From positions 114,842-178,841 of the forward strand of contig JAXDKS010000010.1 in NCBI GenBank assembly GCA_034666985.1: a stretch of 64,000 bases of DNA. The letters are read 5' to 3'. Shown here piece after piece: positions 23,858 to 32,567 of this stretch. The notes under the pieces were generated by a model. It saw nothing but the letters and a program-made list of their open reading frames with translations, was not told the DNA's origin and did no database searches. Numbering within the stretch: the first letter of the stretch is position 1; the number at the start of each line of letters is the position of its first letter. The position numbers and the translations under genes are program-made. The DNA is from DATARR01 sp034666985 (lineage in GTDB: Bacteria > Acidobacteriota > Thermoanaerobaculia > Multivoradales > UBA5704).

Positions 23858-25294
23858 GTGCCCCCCCGGAAGGCCGCTGGCAAGGACTGGTACAGCGTTT
23901 CGGTGGAGACCCTCCGGAGCTGGGGTCTGCTGCTGGTGATCCTCGTCGTGGTGGTGGCGGGATTCTTCGCCTATCGCATCTGGGACCGGGCCTCGGTGGA
24001 GCGCGAGGCCGCGAAGGTGATCCAGGAGTCGGCGCAGCTCCTCGAGCGCTTGCGGACGGAGAAGAAGGTGGCGAATTTCACCACCGAGTACGGCACCGCC
24101 CGCGCCAGCTACGGCGAGGCGCAGACCCGGTTCGCGGGCCGCGACTTCCACGGCGCCCTCGAGAGCGGCCAGCGCTGCCGCACCATGCTGCTGTCGATCC
24201 TCGACGCCCTGGCCCTGCGCAGCGGCTCGGGGCAGGCGCACTTCATCCAGGTGGAGGGCGACGTCGAGTACCGGCGCGGCGAGGCCGGCGACTGGCAGGA
24301 GGCGCACAGCCGCGTCCACCTGCAGCCGGGCGACTATGTGCGCACCGCCGACAAGGGCTCGGCCGAGATCATGTTCGTGGACGGCACCCTGTACACGGTG
24401 CGGCCCAACACCCAGTTCATCGTCTCGACGGGGAGCGCCGCCTCGGGCGGCAGCACCGAGCAGGCCATCGAGATGGAGTACGGCTGGGTGAACCTCAGCA
24501 CCTCGGACAAGTCGGGCAGCAACGTCAAGACGCCCGGGGCCATGGCGCGGGTCAAACAGGACTCCGACGTCTTCGTGGCCGTGGACAAGGGCTCCAGCCA
24601 AGGGCGTTTCGGCGCCCTGCGCGGCGCCATGGAGCTCTCTTCCAAGGGCGGTCTGACGCGGGAGGTCAAGAGCCTCCAGCAGGTGGTGCAGACGGGCGAC
24701 CTGCTCTCCGATCCCAAGCCGCTGCCGTCGCCGCCCGCGGCCCTGGAGCCGGCGGACAACCTGGCTCTGGACCTGGATCAGACCCGCAAGCTGGTCCTCG
24801 CCTGGGCGCCGGTGCCGGGCGCCTCCCGCTACGCGCTGCAGGTCTCCCGCAACCACCTGTTCGTGGACAACGTGATCGACGCCGCGAACCGGACCCGCAC
24901 CCGCGCCACTCTGGGAGTGCGCGGCGAGGGGACGTTCCAGTGGCGGGTGGCCGCCTACGGCCCGGACGGGCTGCTGGGCCCCTGGAGCCCGGCGCACAAG
25001 TTCCGCGTCGCCTCGTTCCGCGGCGCCAGCAGCGAAAAGAAGGACACCACGCCGCCCGCGCTTGACCTGGACGACGTCAAGACCTACGGTAGTATCTTCT
25101 TCGTCTCGGGACGCAGCGAGCCCGGCGCTCGGATCCAGGTCAACGGCGAGCTGGTCAAGACCGCCATCGACGGGTCGTTCAACAAACCTGTGCAGTTGAC
25201 CAAGGAAGGCTGGAATATCATCGAGATCCGTGCCCTGGACGCCTGGGGAAATGAGACCGTCCGCCGTCACCGCGTCTTCGTCGAAAATCCCTGA
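23858..25294 (+). CDS. Membrane-anchored FecR-domain protein
   Basis: A 478-residue protein with one membrane segment at about residues 20-40, a short helical stretch and a FecR domain (V-E-G-D-V-E-Y-R-R-G, L-Q-P-G-D-Y-V-R-T, S-A-E-I-M-F-V-D-G-T). A fibronectin-III-like segment (L-V-L-A-W-A-P-V-P-G-A-S-R-Y) follows, then a C-terminal bacterial Ig-like domain (D-T-T-P-P-A-L-D). GTG 23858 is preferred: GAAAGGGAAG precedes it, and the frame upstream lies over ppiD. It is next to the cell-shape operon, and a cell-envelope role is likely. No ECF sigma gene is adjacent, so classical FecR signalling is not indicated. Confidence 0.8.
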   Translation: MPPRKAAGKDWYSVSVETLRSWGLLLVILVVVVAGFFAYRIWDRASVEREAAKVIQESAQLLERLRTEKKVANFTTEYGTARASYGEAQTRFAGRDFHGALESGQRCRTMLLSILDALALRSGSGQAHFIQVEGDVEYRRGEAGDWQEAHSRVHLQPGDYVRTADKGSAEIMFVDGTLYTVRPNTQFIVSTGSAASGGSTEQAIEMEYGWVNLSTSDKSGSNVKTPGAMARVKQDSDVFVAVDKGSSQGRFGALRGAMELSSKGGLTREVKSLQQVVQTGDLLSDPKPLPSPPAALEPADNLALDLDQTRKLVLAWAPVPGASRYALQVSRNHLFVDNVIDAANRTRTRATLGVRGEGTFQWRVAAYGPDGLLGPWSPAHKFRVASFRGASSEKKDTTPPALDLDDVKTYGSIFFVSGRSEPGARIQVNGELVKTAIDGSFNKPVQLTKEGWNIIEIRALDAWGNETVRRHRVFVENP

Positions 25295-25405
25295 ATCGCG
25301 GAAAATCCCTCAACAGGATGACCAGCCGATCCAAAAACCCGTAAACTCTCCCGCCGCCAGCCGTAGTTCCGCGGTGGGCTTCTCAGAGAAGGATCAGGAA
25401 GGCTG

Positions 25406-26431
25406 ATGCCGTTCGCCTCATTGCTGCGTTACTTTTCCAAAGACCTGGCCATCGATCTCGGAACCGCCAACACCCTGGTTTTCGCCAGCGGTCAGGGGAT
25501 CGTGGTGCGCGAGCCCTCCGTCGTCGTCATCAACAAGATCACCAACCGGATCGTGGCCGTGGGCAGCGAGGCCAAGGAGATGCTGGGCCGCACGCCCGGC
25601 AACATCGAGTCGATCCGGCCGATGAAGGACGGCGTCATCGCCGATTTCGAGGTGACCGAGCGGATGCTCGAGTACTTCATCAAGAAGGCCCATGGGCGCA
25701 AGATGTACGTGCACCCGCGGATCGTCATCGGCGTCCCTTCCGAGATCACCCAGGTGGAGAAGCGGGCCGTGCGCGACTCGGCGATGCGGGCCGGCGCCTC
25801 GGAGGTCTTCCTGGTGGAGCAGGCGATGATGGCGGCGATCGGCGCCGGCCTGCCGATCGAGGAGCCGTCGGGCAACATGATCGTGGACATCGGCGGCGGC
25901 ACCACCGACGTGGCGGTGATCTCGCTCGCCGGCACGGTCTACAGCCGCTCGGTGCGCATCGCGGGCAACGAGATGGACGTCGGCATCATCCAGTACCTGA
26001 AGCGCAAGTACAACCTGCTCATCGGCGAGCGCACCGCCGAGACGATCAAGATCGAGCTGGGCTCGGCCTATCCCCTGAAGGAGGAGCTGCGGCTGGAGAT
26101 CAAGGGCCGCGACCTGGTCGAGGGCGTCCCCAAGACGCTCTCCATCTCCGACGAGGAGATCCGCGAGGCGCTGGCGGAGCCCGTGGCAACCATCGTCGAA
26201 GCGGTGCGCATGGCTCTCGAACGCACGCCGCCGGAGCTGTCGGCCGACATCATGGACAAGGGCATCGTCCTGTCGGGCGGCGGCGCGCTGCTGCGCAACC
26301 TCGACCAGCGCCTGCGCGACGAGACCGGCCTGCCGGTGGTGCTCGCCGAGGACCCTCTCGCCTCCGTGGTGCTGGGCACCGGCAAGCTGCTCTCTGACAT
26401 GGACCTGCTGCGCAAGGTTTCCATCCGGTAG
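25406..26431 (+). CDS. mreB: Rod shape-determining protein MreB
   Basis: A 341-residue actin-like ATPase. Phosphate-1 motif is A-I-D-L-G-T-A-N-T, phosphate-2 is D-I-G-G-G-T-T-D and the adenosine motif is G-I-V-L-S-G-G-G-A-L. It polymerises under the inner membrane to organise lateral wall synthesis. It heads a five-gene rightward cluster, mreB-mreC-mreD-mrdA-rodA. Confidence 0.97.
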   Translation: MPFASLLRYFSKDLAIDLGTANTLVFASGQGIVVREPSVVVINKITNRIVAVGSEAKEMLGRTPGNIESIRPMKDGVIADFEVTERMLEYFIKKAHGRKMYVHPRIVIGVPSEITQVEKRAVRDSAMRAGASEVFLVEQAMMAAIGAGLPIEEPSGNMIVDIGGGTTDVAVISLAGTVYSRSVRIAGNEMDVGIIQYLKRKYNLLIGERTAETIKIELGSAYPLKEELRLEIKGRDLVEGVPKTLSISDEEIREALAEPVATIVEAVRMALERTPPELSADIMDKGIVLSGGGALLRNLDQRLRDETGLPVVLAEDPLASVVLGTGKLLSDMDLLRKVSIR

Positions 26432-26455
26432 CCCCGGGGCTGGGATCTCGAGCGC

Positions 26456-27301
26456 GTGGACGAGCGCCGCACCGCCTGGGTGTTGATCGTCGTGCTGATC
26501 GGTCAGCTCGTGTTCCTGGCGATTCAAGGCGGGCGGGCGGGCGAGACGCGCGCCGAGAAGGTGGGGCTGCGGCTGCTGGGCCCCCTGGCCCGGTCCGTGG
26601 CCGCCGTGCCGCGGAGCTTCTCCGGCGCCCGCCAGGACATGAAGCTGCGCGGCACCCTGATGGACGAGAACCGCCGGCTGCAGCGCGAGGTGGCGACCCT
26701 GCGGCTACAACTGCTGCATCTCACCGACGTCGAGGGCGAGATGCTGCGCCTCGGCGAGGCCGTGCGCTACGGCACGCCGCCCGCCGGGCGCATCCGGGCG
26801 GTGGACGTGATCTACATCGACTACGCCTCCTGGCTGCGCACCCTGGTGCTCTACACCGGCGATCTCCCCGCCAGGGTCAACCAGCCGGTGCTGTCGCCCG
26901 ACGGGCTGGTGGGGCGGGTGATCACGGTCTCCGGCCCCTACTCCAAGGTCCAGCTCATCACCGACCGCGCCGCCAGTGTGGGCGGGATGATCCTGCGCAC
27001 CCGCCGCCAGGGTGTGGTGCGGGGGGGCGGCCGCGGCAGCGGCGGGCTGGAGCTCGACTACGTCCCTCTCCAGGCGGACGTGCGGGAGGGCGACCGGGTG
27101 CTCACCGCCGGCATCGACGGCGTCTATCCGCGGGGCATCCCGGTGGGCACCGTCGTCGCGGTGGAGGGGGGCGGCCAGCTCTTCCACAGGGTCCAGCTCG
27201 CCCCCGCCGTCGACTTCGGCGCCCTCGACCAGGTCTACCTCCTGGACTACGAAGCGATCCCCCCGAAGCTCAAGGAGGCCAGCCCCGGTGGACGTCCTTA
27301 A
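26456..27301 (+). CDS. mreC: Cell shape protein MreC
   Basis: A 281-residue bitopic protein. It has an N-terminal membrane segment at about residues 7-22, a coiled coil (E-N-R-R-L-Q-R-E-V-A-T-L-R) near 65-85 and the periplasmic beta-barrel region with L-S-P-D-G-L-V-G-R-V. The start is GTG, 24 bases after mreB. The 3' end overlaps mreD by 14 bases. It bridges MreB to PBP2/RodA. Confidence 0.92.
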   Translation: MDERRTAWVLIVVLIGQLVFLAIQGGRAGETRAEKVGLRLLGPLARSVAAVPRSFSGARQDMKLRGTLMDENRRLQREVATLRLQLLHLTDVEGEMLRLGEAVRYGTPPAGRIRAVDVIYIDYASWLRTLVLYTGDLPARVNQPVLSPDGLVGRVITVSGPYSKVQLITDRAASVGGMILRTRRQGVVRGGGRGSGGLELDYVPLQADVREGDRVLTAGIDGVYPRGIPVGTVVAVEGGGQLFHRVQLAPAVDFGALDQVYLLDYEAIPPKLKEASPGGRP

Positions 27302-27806
27302 GCTGCTCGCGGGCATCGCCCTGGCCGCCCTGGTCCACTTCGTCGGCGTGCAGCTCTGGCCGGTGCTCTTCCCCCAAGCCGTGGACGTCCTCCTGGTGGT
27401 GGTCGTGCTGCATGCCCTGCGCGGCAACTCCCTCTCGGCGCTGTTCGTGGGCCTGTTCGTGGGCCTGATCCAGGATGAGCTCACCAGCAAGACCTTCGGT
27501 CTGTTCGGATTCGCTGATACCATCGTGGGCTACGTCACGGCGCGCCTGGCGCAGCGGCTGGTGATCCAGCGGCCCACGGGCGTGCTGGCGGTGGTGAGCT
27601 TCGCCTCGGCGCTGCAGCAGGCCATCACGGTGGGGCTGATGTTCATGCTCCTCTCCAGCCCGGAGCTGCCGAGCCCCCTCTGGGTGGCGGTGAAGGCGGG
27701 GACCTGCGGGCTGCTGGGGCTGGTCATCTATATCGCCGCCGGCAACTGGCGCCGCTCCTCGGAAGCCCGACGCCGTGGCCGCATGAACCGTCTCCGCATG
27801 GACTGA
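27288..27806 (+). CDS. mreD: Rod shape-determining protein MreD
   Basis: A 172-residue integral membrane protein with five to six membrane segments (L-L-A-G-I-A-L-A-A-L-V-H-F, V-L-L-V-V-V-V-L-H-A, and others) and the D-E-x-x-S-K-T-F-G-L-F-G-F segment typical of MreD. The start is GTG within mreC, preceded by AAGGAGG at 27271-27277. Confidence 0.88.
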   Translation: MDVLKLLAGIALAALVHFVGVQLWPVLFPQAVDVLLVVVVLHALRGNSLSALFVGLFVGLIQDELTSKTFGLFGFADTIVGYVTARLAQRLVIQRPTGVLAVVSFASALQQAITVGLMFMLLSSPELPSPLWVAVKAGTCGLLGLVIYIAAGNWRRSSEARRRGRMNRLRMD

Positions 27807-27842
27807 GGAACCTTTTCAGGAAGGCATCAGAAAGGCATCATC

Positions 27843-29645
27843 ATGCAGGTGGTCCGTGAGCATCGAGACGATCTGATCGGCCGCGTCCGCGTCATGACCG
27901 CGGTGGTGACCGGTCTGCTGGTGGTCATCGCCACCGGCTTCTGGTTCGCGCAGCTCGTCCAAGGCGACTACTACCGCGAGCTGGCCGAGAACAACCGCCT
28001 GCGCAAGCTCCCCATCAAGGCTCCCCGCGGCCTGATCTACGACCGCAAGGGGCGGCTGCTGGTGGAGAACGTCCCGAGCTACAACCTGATGCTCGACCGC
28101 AGCCGCGCGGCCCACCTCGACGAGAGCCTGGAGTTCGCTTCAGGCATCCTGGAGCGGCCGGTCGAGGACCTGCGGGCGCTGATGGCGGGCTACCGCGCGG
28201 TGCCGGTGTTCAAGCCGGTGCTGCTGGCCGAGAGCCTCACCCTCTCGCAGGTGGCCCGCTTCGGCGTCGAGGGACTCAAGTACCCGGAGTTCGAGGTCGA
28301 GGTGCAGCACCTGCGTCTCTACCGCCACCGCGAGCAGACGGCCCACATCCTTGGCTACCTGGGCGAGGCCACGCAGGAGGAGATCGACCGCTCCAAGGGC
28401 GCCTACACCGTGGGCGACATGGTGGGCAAGAAGGGGATCGAGCAGACCTACGACGACGTGCTGCGGGGCCGCGACGGCGAGCGGGTGGTGGTGGTGGACA
28501 GCCGCGGCCAGCTCCTGGAGGAGTATGGGCAGACCCCCGCCGTCCCCGGGCACAACATGAACCTGGCGATCGACCTCGACCTCCAGCAGGAGGCGGCCCG
28601 CTGGCTGGACGGCCCCGAGAAGGTGGGCGCGGTGGTGGCCATGGACCCCCGCAACGGCGAGATCCTGGCCCTGGTGTCGGCCCCTTCGTACAATCCGAAC
28701 CTCTTCTCCCACCGGCTGCAGCAGAAGGACTGGAACGCCCTCATCGAGGATCCCAACCATCCGCTCCAGAACCGGGCGATCCAGAACACCTACTCGCCGG
28801 GCTCGACCTTCAAGATCGTCATGGCGACCGCCGGCCTGACCGAGGGCGCCTTCGACGACCACACCTCGGTCGTCTGCACCGGGGCGAAGTCCTTCTACGG
28901 CCGGCCGTTCCGCTGCTGGCGCAAGGAGGGGCACGGCACGGTCAACGCCCACCTCGCCCTCAAGCTCTCCTGCGATGTCTACTTCTACACGCTCGGCCAG
29001 AAGCTGGGCATCGAGAAGATCGCGCGCTACGCGCGGATGTTCGGTCTCGGCTCGGCCACCGGCATCGACATCAGCGGCGAGAAGCGGGGGCTGGTGCCCG
29101 ACGCGGCGTGGAGCCAGAAGGAGCGCAAGCAGCCCTGGTACCCGGGCGAGACGATCTCCGTCTCCATCGGCCAGGGGCCGGTGCTGATCACGCCCGTCCA
29201 GATGGCGGAGATGACGGCGCTGGTGGCCAACGGCGGCTACCGCGTCATCCCGCATCTGCTCAAGGACGCCAAGCTGCCGCCGCCCGCGCACGTGGCGATC
29301 GACCCCGACGCCCTGCGCACGGTGCGCTCGGGCCTGTGGGCGGTGGTCAACGAGCCGGGGGGCACGGCCTACGGCTCGGCGCGGCTGCCGGGGGTGGAGA
29401 TCGCCGGCAAGAGCGGCACCGTGCAGGTCATCGCCTATGCCCAGCGCATGCGCCCCGAGAGTCTGCCTTTCAAATACCGCGACCACGCCTGGTTCACCTC
29501 CTTCGCCCCGGCCGAGAACCCCGAGCTGGTGGTCTCGGTCTTCGCCGAGCACGGCGGCGGCGGCTCCCGGGTGGCGGCGCCCATCGCACAGGCCCTGTAT
29601 GCAAAGTATTTCGGGATCGATAACGGGAAATCACCCCCTCCATGA
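27843..29645 (+). CDS. mrdA: Penicillin-binding protein 2 (PBP2/MrdA)
   Basis: A 600-residue class B transpeptidase. It has an N-terminal membrane anchor (V-V-T-G-L-L-V-V-I-A-T-G-F-W-F), the P-R-G-L-I-Y-D-R-K-G motif of the pedestal domain, the catalytic S-P-G-S-T-F-K (SxxK), L-S-C-D (SxN equivalent) and G-K-S-G-T (KTG). It cross-links peptidoglycan during elongation with RodA, whose gene overlaps its 3' end. Confidence 0.95.
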   Translation: MQVVREHRDDLIGRVRVMTAVVTGLLVVIATGFWFAQLVQGDYYRELAENNRLRKLPIKAPRGLIYDRKGRLLVENVPSYNLMLDRSRAAHLDESLEFASGILERPVEDLRALMAGYRAVPVFKPVLLAESLTLSQVARFGVEGLKYPEFEVEVQHLRLYRHREQTAHILGYLGEATQEEIDRSKGAYTVGDMVGKKGIEQTYDDVLRGRDGERVVVVDSRGQLLEEYGQTPAVPGHNMNLAIDLDLQQEAARWLDGPEKVGAVVAMDPRNGEILALVSAPSYNPNLFSHRLQQKDWNALIEDPNHPLQNRAIQNTYSPGSTFKIVMATAGLTEGAFDDHTSVVCTGAKSFYGRPFRCWRKEGHGTVNAHLALKLSCDVYFYTLGQKLGIEKIARYARMFGLGSATGIDISGEKRGLVPDAAWSQKERKQPWYPGETISVSIGQGPVLITPVQMAEMTALVANGGYRVIPHLLKDAKLPPPAHVAIDPDALRTVRSGLWAVVNEPGGTAYGSARLPGVEIAGKSGTVQVIAYAQRMRPESLPFKYRDHAWFTSFAPAENPELVVSVFAEHGGGGSRVAAPIAQALYAKYFGIDNGKSPPP

Positions 29646-30741
29646 GGACCGGCCGCGACTGCGGCTGCTCTCCTCGATCGACGGCGGGCTCATGCTCTCC
29701 GTCCTGCTGCTGGCCGCCATCGGCCTGGCCACGGTGCACAGCGCGAGCGCCGAGATGCCGGTCGACTACTTCCCGCGCCAGGCCGCCTGGGTCGGGGTAG
29801 GGCTCGTGCTCCTCCTGGTGTCGATGAGCATCGACTACCACGTGCTGCTCGACCTGTCGGTGGTGCTCTATGGCCTGGGGATCGTCTCCCTGGTGGGCGT
29901 GCTCGGCTTCGGCGTGGTGCATGGGGGCGCCGCCAACTGGCTGCAGATCGGCCCCTGGCAGTTCCAGCCCTCGGAGTTCGCCAAGCTGGCGACCGGCCTG
30001 TTCCTGGCCCGCTACCTGGCGGGCTTGAACACGCGGGTGCTGGACATGCGCCAGATCTTCATCGCCGTCGTCATCGTGGGGGTGCCCATGGTGCTGGTGG
30101 CGGTCGAGCCCGACATGGGCGGCGCCGCCATGTACGCCCCCCTGCTCGTCGGCATGCTGCTGATCGCGGGCATCCGTGTGCGCCTGCTGGTCACCGCCGT
30201 CGTCATCGGGCTGGTGCTGGTCACCGGGGTGTGGACGTTCGGCATGAAGGCCTACCAGCGGCAGCGGGTGATGACCTTCCTGGCCCCTGAGACCGATCCC
30301 CTGGGCGCGGGCTACCAGGTGCGGCAGAGCAAGATCGCCGTGGGCTCGGGCGAGCTGCTGGGCAAGGGGTACATGCAGGGCACCCAGAGCCAGCTCCGCT
30401 TCCTGCCGGCCCGGCACACCGACTTCATCCTCTCCGTGCTGGCGGAGGAGTGGGGCTTCCTGGGGGTGCTGACGGTGCTGGGCCTCTACGTCCTCTTCAT
30501 CACCAGCGCGGCGCGCATCGCCATGCGCGCCCGCGACCGGCCGGGCATCCTGCTGGTGGTGGGCCTGCTCTCGGTCTTCTGCTTCCACATCCTCTACAAC
30601 AGCGCCATGGTGGTGGGCTTCGTCCCCATCACCGGCATCCCCATTCCCTTCCTCTCCTATGGCGGCTCGTTCACCATGATCAACTTCATCTCGACGGGGA
30701 TCATCCTGGGGGTGGACATCCGGCGGTATGTGAACCGGTAG
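29599..30741 (+). CDS. rodA: RodA peptidoglycan glycosyltransferase
   Basis: A 380-residue SEDS-family polymerase with about ten membrane segments. Markers include the W-L-Q-I-G-P-W-Q-F-Q-P-S-E-F-A-K-L segment, V-E-P-D-M-G-G-A and C-terminal Y-G-G-S-F-T. The only ATG ahead of the first membrane segment is at 29599, inside mrdA (47-bp overlap), with a weak ribosome site; a start nearer 29640 with a rare codon cannot be excluded. It polymerises glycan strands with PBP2. Confidence 0.92.
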   Translation: MQSISGSITGNHPLHEDRPRLRLLSSIDGGLMLSVLLLAAIGLATVHSASAEMPVDYFPRQAAWVGVGLVLLLVSMSIDYHVLLDLSVVLYGLGIVSLVGVLGFGVVHGGAANWLQIGPWQFQPSEFAKLATGLFLARYLAGLNTRVLDMRQIFIAVVIVGVPMVLVAVEPDMGGAAMYAPLLVGMLLIAGIRVRLLVTAVVIGLVLVTGVWTFGMKAYQRQRVMTFLAPETDPLGAGYQVRQSKIAVGSGELLGKGYMQGTQSQLRFLPARHTDFILSVLAEEWGFLGVLTVLGLYVLFITSAARIAMRARDRPGILLVVGLLSVFCFHILYNSAMVVGFVPITGIPIPFLSYGGSFTMINFISTGIILGVDIRRYVNR

Positions 30742-30756
30742 GGGCGACTCCTCCGC

Positions 30757-31032
30757 ATGTTTAAATTCGAGTGGGACTATCAGAAGGCAGAGAGCAACCT
30801 GCTCAAGCACGGCGTATCATTCGACGAGGCCGTCAGTGTGTTTGCGGACGCTCTGGCACTGACCTTCGCAGACACAGACCACGTCGAGTCCGAAGATCGA
30901 AGCCGAACCTACGGCATTTCAAACAAGGGGCGACTCCTCGTGGTGGCTCACACGGAGCGCCGCAACAATGTCCGAATCATCAGTGCCCGAAAGGCGACTC
31001 GATATGAAGAAGGCATCTACGACCAAGGCTGA
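30757..31032 (+). CDS. BrnT-family toxin
   Basis: A 91-residue protein with the BrnT pattern: F-E-W-D at the start, K-H-G-V-S-F-D-E-A, the central H-T-E-R-R-N-N-V-R-I-I-S-A-R and A-T-R-Y-E-E. BrnT is a RelE-fold ribonuclease neutralised by BrnA, and here the toxin gene comes first as usual. It overlaps the antitoxin-like gene by 29 bases. A frameshifted relative is at 58059-58332. Confidence 0.9.
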   Translation: MFKFEWDYQKAESNLLKHGVSFDEAVSVFADALALTFADTDHVESEDRSRTYGISNKGRLLVVAHTERRNNVRIISARKATRYEEGIYDQG

Positions 31033-31267
31033 TCAAGACATCCCCGAGCTGAAGCGCGAGCAACTCGGTGTTGGCGTACGCGGCAAGTACTTCAAGCACT
31101 TTACGCAAGGGAGCAATGTCGTTGTTCTGCAGCCCGAGATTCAGAAGGCATTCCCCACGTCGGAGGCCGTTAACAAGGCCTTGGCAAGCATGTTGGCCTT
31201 TGCGGAGGAGACACAAAGCCTGACAGGTCGCTCAAAGCGGACACCCCGCAAGCGGGCCGCCGTTTAG
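31004..31267 (+). CDS. BrnA-position antitoxin
   Basis: An 87-residue protein starting M-K-K-A-S-T. It has a central G-V-R-G-K-Y-F-K-H-F-T-Q-G-S-N-V-V-V-L-Q-P and a C-terminal basic tail. It differs from classical ribbon-helix-helix BrnA but is closely similar to the antitoxin at 57863-58075 (G-A-V-R-G-K-Y-Y-Q-R-Y-Q-E-G-T-N-V-V-L-L). Position and overlap identify it as the BrnT partner. Confidence 0.82.
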   Translation: MKKASTTKADQDIPELKREQLGVGVRGKYFKHFTQGSNVVVLQPEIQKAFPTSEAVNKALASMLAFAEETQSLTGRSKRTPRKRAAV

Positions 31268-31296
31268 CTTCGACTCCCCGAGGCTAGGGTGGGCGG

Positions 31297-31558
31297 TCAT
31301 GCCACGACCCTGAGCTCTTTCTGATAGATCTCAACGTTCTCGAGAGCTTCTGCGGACCTGACTAGTGGAGCAGGAGCAGGTCGCGTAGCGGTGACCAGGT
31401 ACTCTCGCAGAATTTGCGGGCTGATTACGAAGTTGACGCCCTGTTGGCGAGTGTCGTTGAGGGCCGCTGTTGCTTGCTGATGCCAGGTGACTGGGCATTG
31501 GTGGCATAGATCAAATGTTCGTGTCGACGAACCAGTCCTCAGCGTCCGTCGTCGTCAT
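31297..31558 (-). pseudogene. Broken PIN-domain (VapC-like) toxin
   Basis: It starts at an ATG overlapping the antitoxin 3' end (M-T-T-T-D-A-E-D-W-F-V-D-T-N-I) and then hits a stop. A one-base shift restores L-I-Y-A-T-N-A-Q-S-P; a second shift restores W-H-Q-Q-A-T-A-A-L-N-D-T and a long stretch including S-P-Q-I-L-R-E-Y-L-V-T-A-T-R-P. The frame then ends at E-L-R-V-V-A, about 60 residues short of a full PIN domain. Two frameshifts plus truncation make it non-functional. The antitoxin upstream (31539-31784) remains open. Confidence 0.8.
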
Positions 31559-31784
31559 AGATCTCCTCCCGGCGGAACGTCGAGTTGGCAGGCCAACCCG
31601 GCCAGTCGAAGACCTTTAGCCGAAGAGGAGGCTTGGGAGCATTCCCAGAGGACACAACGCCTGTGGCCTCATCGAGAACGAGCACCGCTTGGTGATCTCC
31701 GGGAGGGATGTCCGGCGGGACCCGCGCTACCACCCGAAGCTCGCCGCCGGGAGCAACGGTCGCCTTGATCTCGAAGGTTCTCAT
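31539..31784 (-). CDS. Antitoxin of a decayed VapC-like pair
   Basis: An 81-residue protein, M-R-T-F-E-I-K-A-T-V-A-P-G-G-E-L with P-P-D-I-P-P-G-D-H-Q-A-V-L-V-L-D-E, the pattern of short beta-strand antitoxins that precede PIN toxins. It overlaps the start of the broken PIN gene by 20 bases. Its own ATG overlaps the stop of another PIN remnant (31781-31897). It is an orphan with no active cognate toxin visible. Confidence 0.7.
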   Translation of the reverse strand: MRTFEIKATVAPGGELRVVARVPPDIPPGDHQAVLVLDEATGVVSSGNAPKPPLRLKVFDWPGWPANSTFRREEIYDDDGR

Positions 31785-31897
31785 GGCGAAAGAGTAAGCC
31801 AGAGCCCTCCACGTCGCAAGTGCGGCGTACGCCCCGGCAATCTGCCACAGAAGAGTCCGCCATTCTCCCGCCGATCGACGACGATTCGTGGCTTCAT
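31781..31897 (-). pseudogene. 5' stub of a second PIN-domain toxin
   Basis: A 38-codon frame starting M-K-P-R-I-V-V-D, the usual PIN opening with its first Asp, and then diverging into unrelated sequence. Its ATG overlaps the TGA of the antitoxin at 31894-32160 (ATGA), the normal TA arrangement, so the rest of the toxin has been deleted. Confidence 0.6.
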
Positions 31898-32160
31898 GCC
31901 GGCCGGGCGGCCTTGCGCACCGCCTGCGCTTCGCAATCGATGTCGGCATCTGTGACGTCTTCGGCTGGAGCTCGCGCAGCCAGTTGCGTGATCAGATCTT
32001 TGAGGCGAGCATCCATCTCGGTCTCGGCAAGAGCATGGGCCACACGGGCACGGGACGGCTCATCGAGGCTGTGGATGACGACGAGGAGGTCTTCGAGGCC
32101 GAGCCGCACGTTGGGGATGGTGATCTCCGAAGAGCGAAGAGCTATGTCACGATCCTTCAT
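31894..32160 (-). CDS. Orphan antitoxin-like protein
   Basis: An 88-residue acidic helical protein (M-K-D-R-D-I-A-L-R-S-S-E, L-V-V-I-H-S-L-D-E-P-S-R-A-R-V). The 3' end couples to a PIN start codon whose gene is now a stub. It is read as the antitoxin of a lost toxin; the family is not firmly recognised. Confidence 0.6.
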   Translation of the reverse strand: MKDRDIALRSSEITIPNVRLGLEDLLVVIHSLDEPSRARVAHALAETEMDARLKDLITQLAARAPAEDVTDADIDCEAQAVRKAARPA

Positions 32161-32339
32161 AGGTGTTTCATCTCGGCGCCTCCCTCTGAAGAGCTTAGCA
32201 TGACCAGAAATCCGGACCCGTGGCCTGCCCCCTCAGGCCCACGGGTCCACGCAGGGCCGATCGGCGGCGGGCCTGGGATCCCCGAGCGCCTGACGACACC
32301 TTCTTGACACCTTCAGTCTGATGCGTGATGCTTGATGAT

Positions 32340-32567
32340 ATGAGAACCACGCTCACTCTTGATGACGATGTCTTGGCCTCGGCCCGCGCTTTGGCCGCCC
32401 AACGAGGCGTGCCGATCGGCACCATCATCTCTGACCTCGCCCGCCGCGGCCTCGCCCCTGCCCAGCCCTCCGCCATTCGCAATGGCATCCGCCTCTTCCC
32501 CGTACGGCCCGACGCCGGTCCCGTTACCCCCGAGTTGGTCAAGACCCTGGCGGAGGAGGTGGATTGA
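32340..32567 (+). CDS. VapB-like antitoxin
   Basis: A 75-residue protein, M-R-T-T-L-T-L-D-D-D-V-L-A-S-A-R-A-L-A, the common ribbon-helix-helix opening, with a C-terminal R-L-F-P-V-R-P-D-A-G-P-V-T toxin-binding segment. Its stop overlaps the TTG start of the PIN toxin (TTGA). The module appears complete, unlike the broken ones just to the left. Confidence 0.87.
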   Translation: MRTTLTLDDDVLASARALAAQRGVPIGTIISDLARRGLAPAQPSAIRNGIRLFPVRPDAGPVTPELVKTLAEEVD

